Origin: an uncultured Clostridia bacterium
GTDB lineage: Bacteria; Bacillota; Clostridia; Oscillospirales; Ruminococcaceae
Length of the DNA stretch: 12,757 nucleotides
Direction of reading: 5' to 3'
NCBI GenBank assembly: GCA_946563605.1
Contig: CAMNVW010000021.1
Location: 1 to 12,757, forward strand
The position numbers and the translations under genes are program-made. Below the pieces are notes generated by a model. It was not told where the DNA came from, ran no database searches, and was given only the letters and a program-made list of their open reading frames with translations. Within the stretch, counting starts at the first letter, position 1; each line of letters opens with the position of its first letter. Positions 5,838 to 12,704 of this stretch are shown in pieces.

Positions 5838-6968
5838 CTAAAATTCGATGCCGAAATATTTGGCAATATGTTCTGTAAGAGCACAGAAAGAGGGTGCGGT
5901 GTGCAGATTGACGCCTGCCTTCACCGGCTTTCCGTAATAAAGCACTGGAACATATTCGCGGCTGTGGTCGGTGGAAGGGGTGGAGGGGTCGCAGCCGTGG
6001 TCGGCGGTGATGACGAGCATATCCTCGTCGCGCAGCGCTGGCAAAAAGCTGTTGAGCCATCGGTCGAAGCGGACGAGCGCCTGCGCGTAACCGACCGCAT
6101 CGTTGCGGTGTCCGTAGAGCATATCAAATTCCACCAGATTGACAAAGCAAAGTCCCTCGAAGTCCGTTTTGCACAGCTCGAGTGTTTCCTGCATCCCTTC
6201 TTCGTTGGAGTGGGTCACAACTTTTTTGGAGATGCCCTTGCCTGCGAAGATATCCGAAATTTTGCCCACGCCGATGGTTTGCAAACCGCGGCGCATCAAA
6301 ACATCGAGCAAGGTATCATGCGGTGGGACAAGCGAAAAATCGCGCCGGTTTGCGGTGCGCGTAAACGAACCCGCGTATTCGCCCACAAATGGTCGCGCGA
6401 TGATCCGTCCAACCGCGTGTTCGCCGCACATGATTTCCCGGGCAATTTCACAGCAGCGGTAAAGCTCCTCTAAAGGCACCTTTTCTTCGTGCGCGGCAAT
6501 CTGCAAAACGCTGTCGGCAGAGGTGTAGACGATCAAATCTCCGGTTTGCAGATGCTGTTCGCCGTAATCCTGAATCACCTGTGTTCCCGAATAAGGGCGG
6601 TTGCATAAAATGCCGTGTCCGGTGCGTTCGGAAAGCTGCGCGATGATTTCTTCGGGGAATCCGTTTGGGTAGGTCGGCATCGCCTTGTGAGAGATAAGCC
6701 CCATCAGCTCCCAATGACCGGTGGTGGTGTCCTTTCCGGCGGAACGCTCTGCCATCCGTCCGAAGGAACCCACCGGCTGCGGACAAGGATTTCCAACGTC
6801 GACACCGTCAATGTTAAATAAGCCGAGCTTTTGCAGGTTGGGAACATCAAGCTGACCCGTCGCAAAGCAGGCGGCAAGGGTGTTGCTGCCAGTGTCGCCG
6901 TAGTTTGCAGCATCCGGCAGTTCACCGATGCCAAAGCTGTCCAACACAATCAAAAATACACGCTTCAT
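5838..6968 (-). CDS. deoB: Phosphopentomutase
   Basis: A 376-residue enzyme of the alkaline phosphatase superfamily that interconverts (deoxy)ribose-1-phosphate and (deoxy)ribose-5-phosphate with manganese, linking nucleoside breakdown to central carbon metabolism. Metal and catalytic signatures are visible: Asp10 in VLDSFGIGELPDA, the nucleophile threonine region GKDTTTGHWELMG, VEFDMLYGHRND, and the C-terminal metal ligands in TADHGCDPSTPSTDHSRE. Length fits the short Gram-positive form. I take ATG at 6968-6966, with GGAGG at 6980-6976 and seven bases of spacing; a 20-residue upstream extension has no such site and would overlap deoD. It lies 40 bases after deoD and uses the ribose-1-phosphate that DeoD makes. 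Confidence 0.97.
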   Translation of the reverse strand: MKRVFLIVLDSFGIGELPDAANYGDTGSNTLAACFATGQLDVPNLQKLGLFNIDGVDVGNPCPQPVGSFGRMAERSAGKDTTTGHWELMGLISHKAMPTYPNGFPEEIIAQLSERTGHGILCNRPYSGTQVIQDYGEQHLQTGDLIVYTSADSVLQIAAHEEKVPLEELYRCCEIAREIMCGEHAVGRIIARPFVGEYAGSFTRTANRRDFSLVPPHDTLLDVLMRRGLQTIGVGKISDIFAGKGISKKVVTHSNEEGMQETLELCKTDFEGLCFVNLVEFDMLYGHRNDAVGYAQALVRFDRWLNSFLPALRDEDMLVITADHGCDPSTPSTDHSREYVPVLYYGKPVKAGVNLHTAPSFCALTEHIAKYFGIEF

Positions 6969-7008
6969 TGTATTGCCTCCATAAGTTGAGATGGTTGAAA
7001 AGGGAAAA

Positions 7009-7713
7009 TTATACCAATGACAGTGCAACTTCCATCATCTGGGTGAAAGCGTTCTGACGAACATCCGCGCCGACGGCTTCGCCGGTGAATGGGTTGTCCG
7101 AAATGGTCATCAGGCACAGCGCCTTTTTCCCTGCGCGGGCAGCCTCGGTGTATAAGGCGGCAGATTCCATCTCAACGGCAAGAACGCCCATCTTCTGCCA
7201 TTCAGGAAGTCCCTGAGATTCATCGTAGAACCAGTCGGAGCACAGCACCGGACCTGCTTTGTATCGGAACGCTTTGTCCTCGCAGATCTGTGCGGCGCGG
7301 CGCGCAAGCTCAAAATCAGCACAAGGCGCGAAATTTCCAGGCAGACGGTACTGCGCAGCATAGTCGGAGGTACTGCAGGAGCAGGAGGCGATGACGATGT
7401 CGCCGATTTTTAAGGAGGGATCGACTGCACCCGCAGAACCGATGCGGATGATGGTATCTACCCCATAAAAATGGAACAGCTCATGGGAATAAATCCCCAT
7501 TGACGGCATACCCATTCCGCTGCCCTGCACCGAAACAGGTTTGCCCTGATAGCTGCCGGTATAGCCGAGCATCCCACGCACCTGATTGTAACAGACAGCG
7601 TCCGAAAGATACGTTTCAGCCAACAATTTTGCGCGCAGTGGATCTCCGGGCATTAGAACGGTTTTGGCGATGTCGCCGCATTTCGCTTGATTGTGAGGAG
7701 TAGGAATGGACAT
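7009..7713 (-). CDS. deoD: Purine nucleoside phosphorylase, DeoD type
   Basis: A 234-residue hexameric-type phosphorylase that splits purine (deoxy)nucleosides with phosphate into base and (deoxy)ribose-1-phosphate. Diagnostic segments are MPGDPLRAK near residue 21 (phosphate binding), GSGMGMPSMGIYSHELF, RIGSAGAV, VEMESAALY (ribose contacts) and the catalytic Asp in TISDNPFTGE. Length is close to the E. coli enzyme. The start ATG at 7713-7711 has a moderate AAAGGGTG ribosome binding site about five bases upstream. It is the first gene of the minus-strand run and is transcribed divergently from degV. A TATAAT box lies about 33 bases upstream. Confidence 0.96.
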   Translation of the reverse strand: MSIPTPHNQAKCGDIAKTVLMPGDPLRAKLLAETYLSDAVCYNQVRGMLGYTGSYQGKPVSVQGSGMGMPSMGIYSHELFHFYGVDTIIRIGSAGAVDPSLKIGDIVIASCSCSTSDYAAQYRLPGNFAPCADFELARRAAQICEDKAFRYKAGPVLCSDWFYDESQGLPEWQKMGVLAVEMESAALYTEAARAGKKALCLMTISDNPFTGEAVGADVRQNAFTQMMEVALSLV

Positions 7714-7745
7714 AAAAACACCCTTTCTTTATAGATGATACCCTT

Positions 7746-7757
7746 ATTATACGTCAA
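7746..7757 (-). promoter_or_regulatory. Probable -10 region of the deoD promoter
   Basis: On the minus strand a perfect TATAAT occupies 7751-7746, placing the start of transcription near 7739. The -35 is poor (a T-rich stretch about 17 bases upstream). An alternative uses TTGACG (7757-7752) with TATAAA (7733-7728) at 18 bases, but its start point would fall inside the ribosome binding site. Confidence 0.5.
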
Positions 7758-7808
7758 AACACACGAAAAAGAAAGTACAACACATTTTGAAAAGGGGCAG
7801 CGGCGTGA

Positions 7809-7863
7809 ACAAATTATAAAATTTGTAAAAAAACTTGAAGAACAGCGGCAAATTCGGTACACT
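7809..7863 (+). promoter_or_regulatory. Possible degV promoter with upstream palindromic operator
   Basis: TTGAAG at 7835-7840 and TACACT at 7858-7863 are 17 bases apart. Nine bases in front of the -35 is a perfect palindrome with 7-base arms, ACAAATT (7809-7815) and AATTTGT (7820-7826), around ATAA. It lies between the degV promoter and the divergent deoD promoter. The leader from about 7870 to 7991 shows GC-rich pairing (for example AGGGG near 7938 with CCCC near 7965), but I recognise no riboswitch family. Confidence 0.4.
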
Positions 7864-7991
7864 ATGATTTATATACATCATGGATATGGGTGTTTTGAAC
7901 TTGTAAAAACTGATAAGATGCGAAAGAAGTGTTACGCAGGGGAAAAGCGTTTACGCGAAAATGCCCCGAAGGTGAAAGAGGGAGAGTTTTT

Positions 7992-8861
7992 ATGCAGCGC
8001 ATCAGGATTATGACCGATTCGGCGTGCGATTTGCCGAATGACGTAGCGAAGCGGCTTGGTATTGACGTAGTGCCGTTTCCAATCACAGTAGATGGAAAGG
8101 GATATTTGGAAGGGGTGGACTTTACACCGCACGAGTTTTATCACATTCTGGAGTCCGCCAAGAATATTCCTACGACCTCACAGATTTCTCCGATTACGTA
8201 CGCGGAGCACTATTATGATGCGTTTCAGCGCGGATACACCGATATCATCATGGTGGGCATCGCTTCAACGGCGTCCGCAACCTATCAGCGTTCATGGGAT
8301 GCCCTTGAGCTTTTTTTTGAACATTGCCCGCAGGCAAAGGGAAAAATCAACATCCACATCCTTGACTCCAAAACGTTTTCACTGGGCTATGGCTATCCGC
8401 TCATGAAGGCGGCAGAAATGGCGGAAAAAGGAAGCACCGTAGAGGAAATCATCGCCTTCATCAAATACTGGCTGGAGCACGTTGACATTTACATTACGGC
8501 ATTTTCCTTTGAGTTTATCAAGAAATCCGGCAGGATCCGCTGCGCTTCCGCCATTGTCGGCGAGGCGCTGGGAATCCGCCCGATCATCCAGATTCGCAAA
8601 GGCGAAATGAAAATTGTCGGCAAGACCCGCGGCAACACGGCGGTGATTCAAAAGATGGCGCAGATAGCGGCGGATAAGATGGCATCAGATTCGCCGTTTT
8701 TGATGCTCAATGGCACACAGCCAGGTGTCAGGGAACAGATGGAAAAGCAGGTCTATTCCCTGACCAAGAAAAAGCCGGAGTTCGTTTCAAATGTCGGCTG
8801 TGCTGTCAGCATCAACAGCGGTCCGAAGATGATCGGCATTGGATTTTTAACCAACCTATAA
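7992..8861 (+). CDS. DegV family protein (fatty-acid-binding, FakB-like fold)
   Basis: A 289-residue DegV protein. Proteins of this family bind a fatty acid; the FakB members present it to the kinase FakA for phosphorylation and entry into phospholipids. Family landmarks in order are TDSACDLP (8-15), PTTSQ near 60 (lipid carboxylate contact region), STASATYQ, DSKTFSLGYG, and a C-terminal LGIRPIIQIRKGEM followed by GFLTNL at the end. Start ATG 7992 has GGAG at 7981-7984 with seven bases of spacing; an ORF extension to 7929 has no ribosome binding site. It is divergent from deoD and followed after 19 bases by a deaminase gene in the same unit. No FakA-like kinase is in the window, so the lipid role is by family only. 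Confidence 0.92.
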   Translation: MQRIRIMTDSACDLPNDVAKRLGIDVVPFPITVDGKGYLEGVDFTPHEFYHILESAKNIPTTSQISPITYAEHYYDAFQRGYTDIIMVGIASTASATYQRSWDALELFFEHCPQAKGKINIHILDSKTFSLGYGYPLMKAAEMAEKGSTVEEIIAFIKYWLEHVDIYITAFSFEFIKKSGRIRCASAIVGEALGIRPIIQIRKGEMKIVGKTRGNTAVIQKMAQIAADKMASDSPFLMLNGTQPGVREQMEKQVYSLTKKKPEFVSNVGCAVSINSGPKMIGIGFLTNL

Positions 8862-8880
8862 ATAAAGAGGATGAATAAAG

Positions 8881-9369
8881 ATGAAACGAGTAGATAAAAT
8901 CAATTATTATTTGGATATTGCACAAACAGTCGCGGCAAGAGGAACCTGCCTGCGCCGCAATTTTGGGGCGATCATCGTCAAGAATGATGAGATCATCTCC
9001 ACAGGCTATGTCGGCGCACCGCGCGGCAGACAGAATTGCTGCGATCTGGGCTACTGCACACGCGAAAAGCTGAATGTACCGCGCGGCGAACGCTATGAGC
9101 TGTGCCGTTCCGTTCATGCCGAGGCAAACGCGATTATCAGCGCGCCGCGTTCCGAAATGCTGGGCGGTACCCTGTATCTGGTCGGACTGGAGTACAAGGA
9201 CGGCAGCTACGTTGTAAACGCAAATCCCTGCGCAATGTGCAAACGCCTGATCATCAACGCGGGCATCGAGAAGGTCATTGTCCGCGATACTGCCACCGAG
9301 TACCGCAGCATTGACGTGTACGAAAGCTGGGTCAATCAGGACGCTTCGATGGAGCAGATCGGCTATTAA
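8881..9369 (+). CDS. dCMP/cytidine deaminase family protein (ComEB-like)
   Basis: A 162-residue zinc deaminase of the deoxycytidylate deaminase branch, expected to convert dCMP to dUMP for dTTP synthesis. Zinc-binding and catalytic residues are His79 and Glu81 in VHAEANAI and Cys117/Cys120 in NPCAMC. STGYVGAPRG (about 40-49) is the nucleotide-binding signature of dCMP deaminases. A cysteine-rich insert (Cys53, Cys54, Cys59, Cys75) could bind a second, structural metal, as in some family members. An AGAGGA site lies about eight bases before ATG 8881. It is 19 bases after the DegV gene and is followed by a strong terminator, so the two form a bicistronic unit. A non-dCMP deaminase specificity cannot be excluded. 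Confidence 0.88.
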   Translation: MKRVDKINYYLDIAQTVAARGTCLRRNFGAIIVKNDEIISTGYVGAPRGRQNCCDLGYCTREKLNVPRGERYELCRSVHAEANAIISAPRSEMLGGTLYLVGLEYKDGSYVVNANPCAMCKRLIINAGIEKVIVRDTATEYRSIDVYESWVNQDASMEQIGY

Positions 9370-9394
9370 GGCGCATCCAAAAGAGAATCGTTTC

Positions 9395-9420
9395 AAACCT
9401 CCCTTCGGGGAGGTTTTTTT
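9395..9420 (+). terminator. Intrinsic terminator with UUCG loop after the deaminase gene
   Basis: A 9-bp stem (9395-9403 with 9408-9416) is closed by a TTCG tetraloop and runs directly into T residues up to 9420. It lies 25 bases past the stop codon. Confidence 0.96.
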
Positions 9421-9440
9421 CTGCAAAAGGCGCAAGGCGG

Positions 9441-9470
9441 TTGACGGGGACAGCAAAAAAAGTGTATTAT
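9441..9470 (+). promoter_or_regulatory. Promoter of the thioredoxin-fold fusion gene
   Basis: TTGACG at 9441-9446 and TATTAT at 9465-9470 are 18 bases apart, starting about 20 bases after the previous terminator. Transcription would start near 9477, some 30 bases before the chosen ATG. Confidence 0.65.
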
Positions 9471-9506
9471 AAAAACAAGGGTAAACGAATGAGAGGAGTG
9501 TTTTGG

Positions 9507-10916
9507 ATGATGAGTAAAAAATGGCGCAAGATTTTGTGTGGGATTTTAGCGGGAGCGTTGGTTCTGCCGATTTTTCTGCAATTTGTAGTCAACGCGGACA
9601 ACAGCGCCGATGGCTTTCCGAAAAAAATGATAATCGGCAAGCCAATTCCATATGCGCAGTTTGTGGATGAAAAGGGAAACAAGGCATCCATCGACATCAA
9701 GGAGGGGCAGTACACCATCGTGACCTATTGGGCAAGCTGGTGCTCCGATTGTCAGGAGGAATTTTCGCTGCTGCCGAAGCTGAAGCCGGTGCTCAAAGAG
9801 TACGACAATGTGCAGTGGTATCTGATTGACCGCGCTGACGGTGACAGGGAAACCATCAAAGCGGCGGCTCAATTTGTGGCGGAGAAAAAGCCAGGACTGC
9901 CGGTATTGTACGACAACAAGGCAAAATCCTTTGTTTCAATCGGGGGGATGCAGATTCCGACAACCCTCATCCTCAATCCAAAGGGAGAGATTGTCGTGTG
10001 CTATCCTGACACTATCAAAACGCAGGGGCATCTGCGCGCGCTGCTGGACTACGCAACAAAAGGTGCGGATAACGCGGTTTACAGCTATGTGAAAAGCAAT
10101 CTTCTTCAATCGGACGGCAGTGTCAAAGTATCCGAATCCTCCGCGAAGACGGATGTGCAGGCACAGAGTTTTCTTGCACAGACTGCGGTCAATACCTTCA
10201 ACAGGGAGCTGCTCAATCAGCAGAGGGATTGGATCAGCAAAAACAAAACTGCCGGAAATTTAGGCAGCGACCTTCGCTTTTTGCAGGCGCTTTCAATGTG
10301 GCGCGGCTATGAGGGGGACAGCGCAAGGCTGAGCGAAGCCATCGTCAAGAAATATTTCCCGGGCAATAAGCTGAAAGGGACTGTCAAATTGAGCGACCTC
10401 GATTTGCAGGCGATGAACTATCTGCACAGCGACGCCCTCGTGAATGAAGCACAGACGGTGGTCGAAAAAGGCTATATCAGCAACACCTTCCCGTTGTACA
10501 GTACAAGCTACGATGCGGATAAAAAGACTTACGATAAAAGCAATATTGACATGACCGAATCGCTGATGACTGTTTACCACCTTGCACAGCAGGGCAAGGT
10601 GAAAACGCAGACGCTCGACTGGCTCAAGAACGCGGTGAAGTCGGGAAGTTTAAGCGCACGCTACACCAAAGACGGCAAGCCGGTTGAAAAATACAGGGAG
10701 GCTACACCGAGCGTATATGCGCTGACGGCGATGATCGCGCTGGAAACCGGCGATGAAAAGCTGTTTACCGAGGCACTCTGCCGCATGGAGCAGTTCAGAG
10801 TCTTTAACACTTCCAGCAAGAAGAATGGAAGCTTTAAGACCAGCAGTACAAACAAAGCGTTTGATAACAGCATCGCGTTGCTGCTGTACTCGCAGATGAA
10901 ACAGAAGATGGCATAA
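9507..10916 (+). CDS. Secreted TlpA/ResA-like thioredoxin-fold protein with C-terminal helical domain
   Basis: A 469-residue exported protein. A basic start (KKWRK) and a hydrophobic stretch lead to a likely signal peptidase site after Ala30 (VNA-DN). Residues about 42-185 form a TlpA/ResA-like thioredoxin domain: WASWCSDC with Cys79 and Cys82, the cis-proline in QIPTTLI (Pro151) and the terminal strand GEIVVCYPD. Residues about 225-469 are mostly helical, with segments such as DLRFLQALSMW, TESLMTVYHLA, PSVYALTAMIALETGD and AFDNSIALLLYSQM. These recall the (alpha/alpha)6 repeats of glycoside hydrolase family 8-like proteins, but I see no catalytic glutamate motif, so activity is doubtful. Start ATG 9507 has AGAGGAG at 9492-9498 with eight bases of spacing. 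The gene is transcribed alone between its own promoter and terminator. Extracellular disulfide handling is the best guess for the first domain. Confidence 0.82.
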   Translation: MMSKKWRKILCGILAGALVLPIFLQFVVNADNSADGFPKKMIIGKPIPYAQFVDEKGNKASIDIKEGQYTIVTYWASWCSDCQEEFSLLPKLKPVLKEYDNVQWYLIDRADGDRETIKAAAQFVAEKKPGLPVLYDNKAKSFVSIGGMQIPTTLILNPKGEIVVCYPDTIKTQGHLRALLDYATKGADNAVYSYVKSNLLQSDGSVKVSESSAKTDVQAQSFLAQTAVNTFNRELLNQQRDWISKNKTAGNLGSDLRFLQALSMWRGYEGDSARLSEAIVKKYFPGNKLKGTVKLSDLDLQAMNYLHSDALVNEAQTVVEKGYISNTFPLYSTSYDADKKTYDKSNIDMTESLMTVYHLAQQGKVKTQTLDWLKNAVKSGSLSARYTKDGKPVEKYREATPSVYALTAMIALETGDEKLFTEALCRMEQFRVFNTSSKKNGSFKTSSTNKAFDNSIALLLYSQMKQKMA

Positions 10917-10925
10917 AGGGAAGAG

Positions 10926-10958
10926 AGGACGAAAACAGTTTTGTTTTCGTCCTTTTTT
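10926..10958 (+). terminator. Intrinsic terminator after the thioredoxin-fold gene
   Basis: An 11-bp stem, 10926-10936 with 10943-10953, encloses a 6-base loop and ends in T6 (10953-10958). It begins ten bases past the stop codon. Confidence 0.94.
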
Positions 10959-11000
10959 GACGCTTATCAGCCTGCAAACCCTGCTTTCAATCGGGGAATT

Positions 11001-11028
11001 TCAAAACAGCAAAAATTTTTTTGCTTTT
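11001..11028. repeat. AT-rich inverted repeat ahead of the MATE promoter
   Basis: CAAAACAGCAAAAA (11002-11015) pairs with TTTTTGCTTTTG (about 11018-11029) apart from one bulged base. It may be a second, weak terminator or a regulatory palindrome, and lies about 25 bases before the -35. Confidence 0.4.
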
Positions 11029-11052
11029 GTGCGATTCCTTTGTTTTTTCCTA

Positions 11053-11081
11053 TCGACAATCGGGAAAGGTTGTGGTATATA
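11053..11081 (+). promoter_or_regulatory. Promoter of the MATE transporter gene
   Basis: TCGACA at 11053-11058 and TATATA at 11076-11081 are 17 bases apart, with TG at 11073-11074 forming an extended -10. The leader would be about 30 bases. Confidence 0.55.
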
Positions 11082-11117
11082 AATGGTAGGTGAGTTTTTT
11101 AGAGAGGGGAATTTGAT

Positions 11118-12482
11118 ATGCAAAAAGTGCAGAGCAAGGAGAATCAAATCATCAGCGGGGTGATTTGGAAACAACTGTTGATTTTTTTCTTCCCGATTGT
11201 GTTGGGAACCTTTTTCCAGCAGATTTATAACACGGTGGACGCAATCGTTGTAGGACGTTTTGTAGGCACCGAAGCCTTGGCGGCGGTCGGCGGCTCGACC
11301 AGCCAAATCATCAATTTGATTGTTGGATTTTTTGTCGGTCTTGCCTCCGGTGTCACGGTCATCATCTCCCAGTTTTACGGTGCACAGGACAAAGACGGCT
11401 TGGACAAAGCCTTGCACACCGGCTTTGCGTTTTCGGTGGTGGGCAGCATCCTGATTTCGGTGTTGGGCATTTTGTTTGCGCCGAAGATGCTGGGACTGAT
11501 GAACACGCCGGAAAATGTCATTGCACCGTCCGAAACCTATCTGCGGATTTATTTTGCAGGGGTCATTTTTGTATTTATCTATAATATCGGCTCGGGTATT
11601 CTGCGCGCGGTCGGGGACTCCAAACGTCCGCTGTATTACCTGATTGTCTGCTGTATCATCAACACCGTCCTTGACATCCTGCTGGTCGTAGGACTGGATA
11701 TGGGTGTTGCCGGTGCGGCGATTGCGACGGTACTTGCACAGGGTGTCAGCGCAGTGCTGATTGTTCTGGCGCTGTCCAGATCGAAGGATATTTTCCGACT
11801 GTCCTTTAAAAAGATTCATCTGCACGGGGATTCTTTAAGTATGCTTTTAAAAATTGGTCTGCCGGCAGGAGTTCAGGCGGTCATGTACAGCTTTTCCAAC
11901 GTTATCATCCAGACCGCGCTCAATCAATTCGGCACACAGACGATGGCGGCATGGACAGCCTATGGTAAGATCGATGCCTTGTTCTGGATGATCATCAATG
12001 CTTTTGGTATTTCCATCACCACCTTTGTGGGACAAAATTACGGCGCGAGAAAGTTCGGACGCATGAAAAAGAGCGTGCGCATCTGTACGACGATGGCGCT
12101 GGTTATTTCCATCATAATCAGTGCGATGTTCCTGATTTTTGGAAGACCGGTATACCATCTGTTCACAGCCGATGCAGAGGTAATTGACATCGGTATGCAC
12201 ATGATGCTCCTGATGGCGCCGGCGTATGCGATTTATGTATTTATCGAGGTCTTTTCCGGCGCGCTGCGCGGTACCGGAGATGTTGTTATCCCGATGCTGA
12301 TGACCTGCTTCGGGGTATGTGTTCTGCGTGTTTTGTGGGTGCTGTTCGCAGTGCCGCTCAAACCAGTGATCGACACTATCCTTTACAGCTACCCGATTTC
12401 GTGGACACTGACCGCGCTGATGTTTATTTTCTATTACCTGAACAAAATCCGTCAATTCCCAGACACCGACGAGGCAGACTGA
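11118..12482 (+). CDS. MATE family multidrug/organic cation efflux transporter
   Basis: A 454-residue integral membrane protein of the MATE family, which exports cationic drugs or metabolites in exchange for sodium ions or protons. The N-terminus shows the family pattern: PIVLGTFFQQIYNTVDAIVVGRFVGTEALAAVG (roughly 25-57), then a glycine-rich second helix and VTVIISQFYGAQ. Hydrophobic segments fit twelve helices in two pseudo-symmetric halves; the second half repeats the pattern at GLPAGVQAVMYSFSN and FVGQNYGARKFGRMKKS. Length is normal. ATG 11118 has GAGGGG at 11104-11109 with eight bases of spacing. It is alone in its unit, with its own promoter, and no neighbouring regulator gene. The substrate cannot be predicted. 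Confidence 0.95.
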   Translation: MQKVQSKENQIISGVIWKQLLIFFFPIVLGTFFQQIYNTVDAIVVGRFVGTEALAAVGGSTSQIINLIVGFFVGLASGVTVIISQFYGAQDKDGLDKALHTGFAFSVVGSILISVLGILFAPKMLGLMNTPENVIAPSETYLRIYFAGVIFVFIYNIGSGILRAVGDSKRPLYYLIVCCIINTVLDILLVVGLDMGVAGAAIATVLAQGVSAVLIVLALSRSKDIFRLSFKKIHLHGDSLSMLLKIGLPAGVQAVMYSFSNVIIQTALNQFGTQTMAAWTAYGKIDALFWMIINAFGISITTFVGQNYGARKFGRMKKSVRICTTMALVISIIISAMFLIFGRPVYHLFTADAEVIDIGMHMMLLMAPAYAIYVFIEVFSGALRGTGDVVIPMLMTCFGVCVLRVLWVLFAVPLKPVIDTILYSYPISWTLTALMFIFYYLNKIRQFPDTDEAD

Positions 12483-12704
12483 GTCTGCACGCAGTTCGCG
12501 TTGTCGGCTAAGCGCAAATCGCACTTTTGCTTTTGTGTTACAACCGGCTTTGTGTTGTGCGACCCAGATTGAATCTGGACACTGTATCGCGCTTCGGTTT
12601 TATGAAACAATTGGTTTGCACACACGGCAACGCTTAGGTTAACACACTCGCTCGTATGGAACAAGGTTCCATTCTCCCTAGTTTATCGTCTGCTTGGATA
12701 AGAT
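12483..12704. other. Non-coding tail with spaced compact palindromes
   Basis: No supported gene. Three short palindromes with 7-base arms are centred at 12481 (overlapping the MATE stop codon: GCAGACT-G-AGTCTGC), 12571 (CCAGATT-G-AATCTGG) and 12664 (ATGGAAC-AAG-GTTCCAT), about 90 bases apart. The first two share the pattern CAGAnTGAnTCTG. The sequences between them do not align well, so it is not a clear tandem array. No hairpin here has a T-run, so the MATE gene has no obvious intrinsic terminator. Confidence 0.5.

Noticed and set aside
7930..7991. Possible riboswitch in the degV leader
   Set aside because: Some GC pairing and a GAAGGTGAAAG-like stretch are present, but the order of elements matches no riboswitch consensus I know, and there is no terminator-type switch helix.
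7735..8013. 92-codon + strand frame in the deoD/degV gap
   Set aside because: It starts inside the deoD promoter region without a ribosome binding site, is Lys/Glu-rich by base composition and overlaps the degV start in another frame.
10350..10366. Another TATTTCCCGGG-like palindrome inside the thioredoxin-fold gene
   Set aside because: It encodes an ordinary stretch of the helical domain and is a single isolated copy, so a coincidence is likely.
11001..11825. 274-codon - strand frame opposite the MATE gene
   Set aside because: The translation is rich in Gln, Asn, Asp and His, typical of the antisense of hydrophobic membrane helices; it has no ribosome binding site.
12490..12680. Possible tRNA or small RNA gene in the final non-coding stretch
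   Set aside because: There is no T-loop or anticodon-arm arrangement, and the palindromes do not fold into a cloverleaf.
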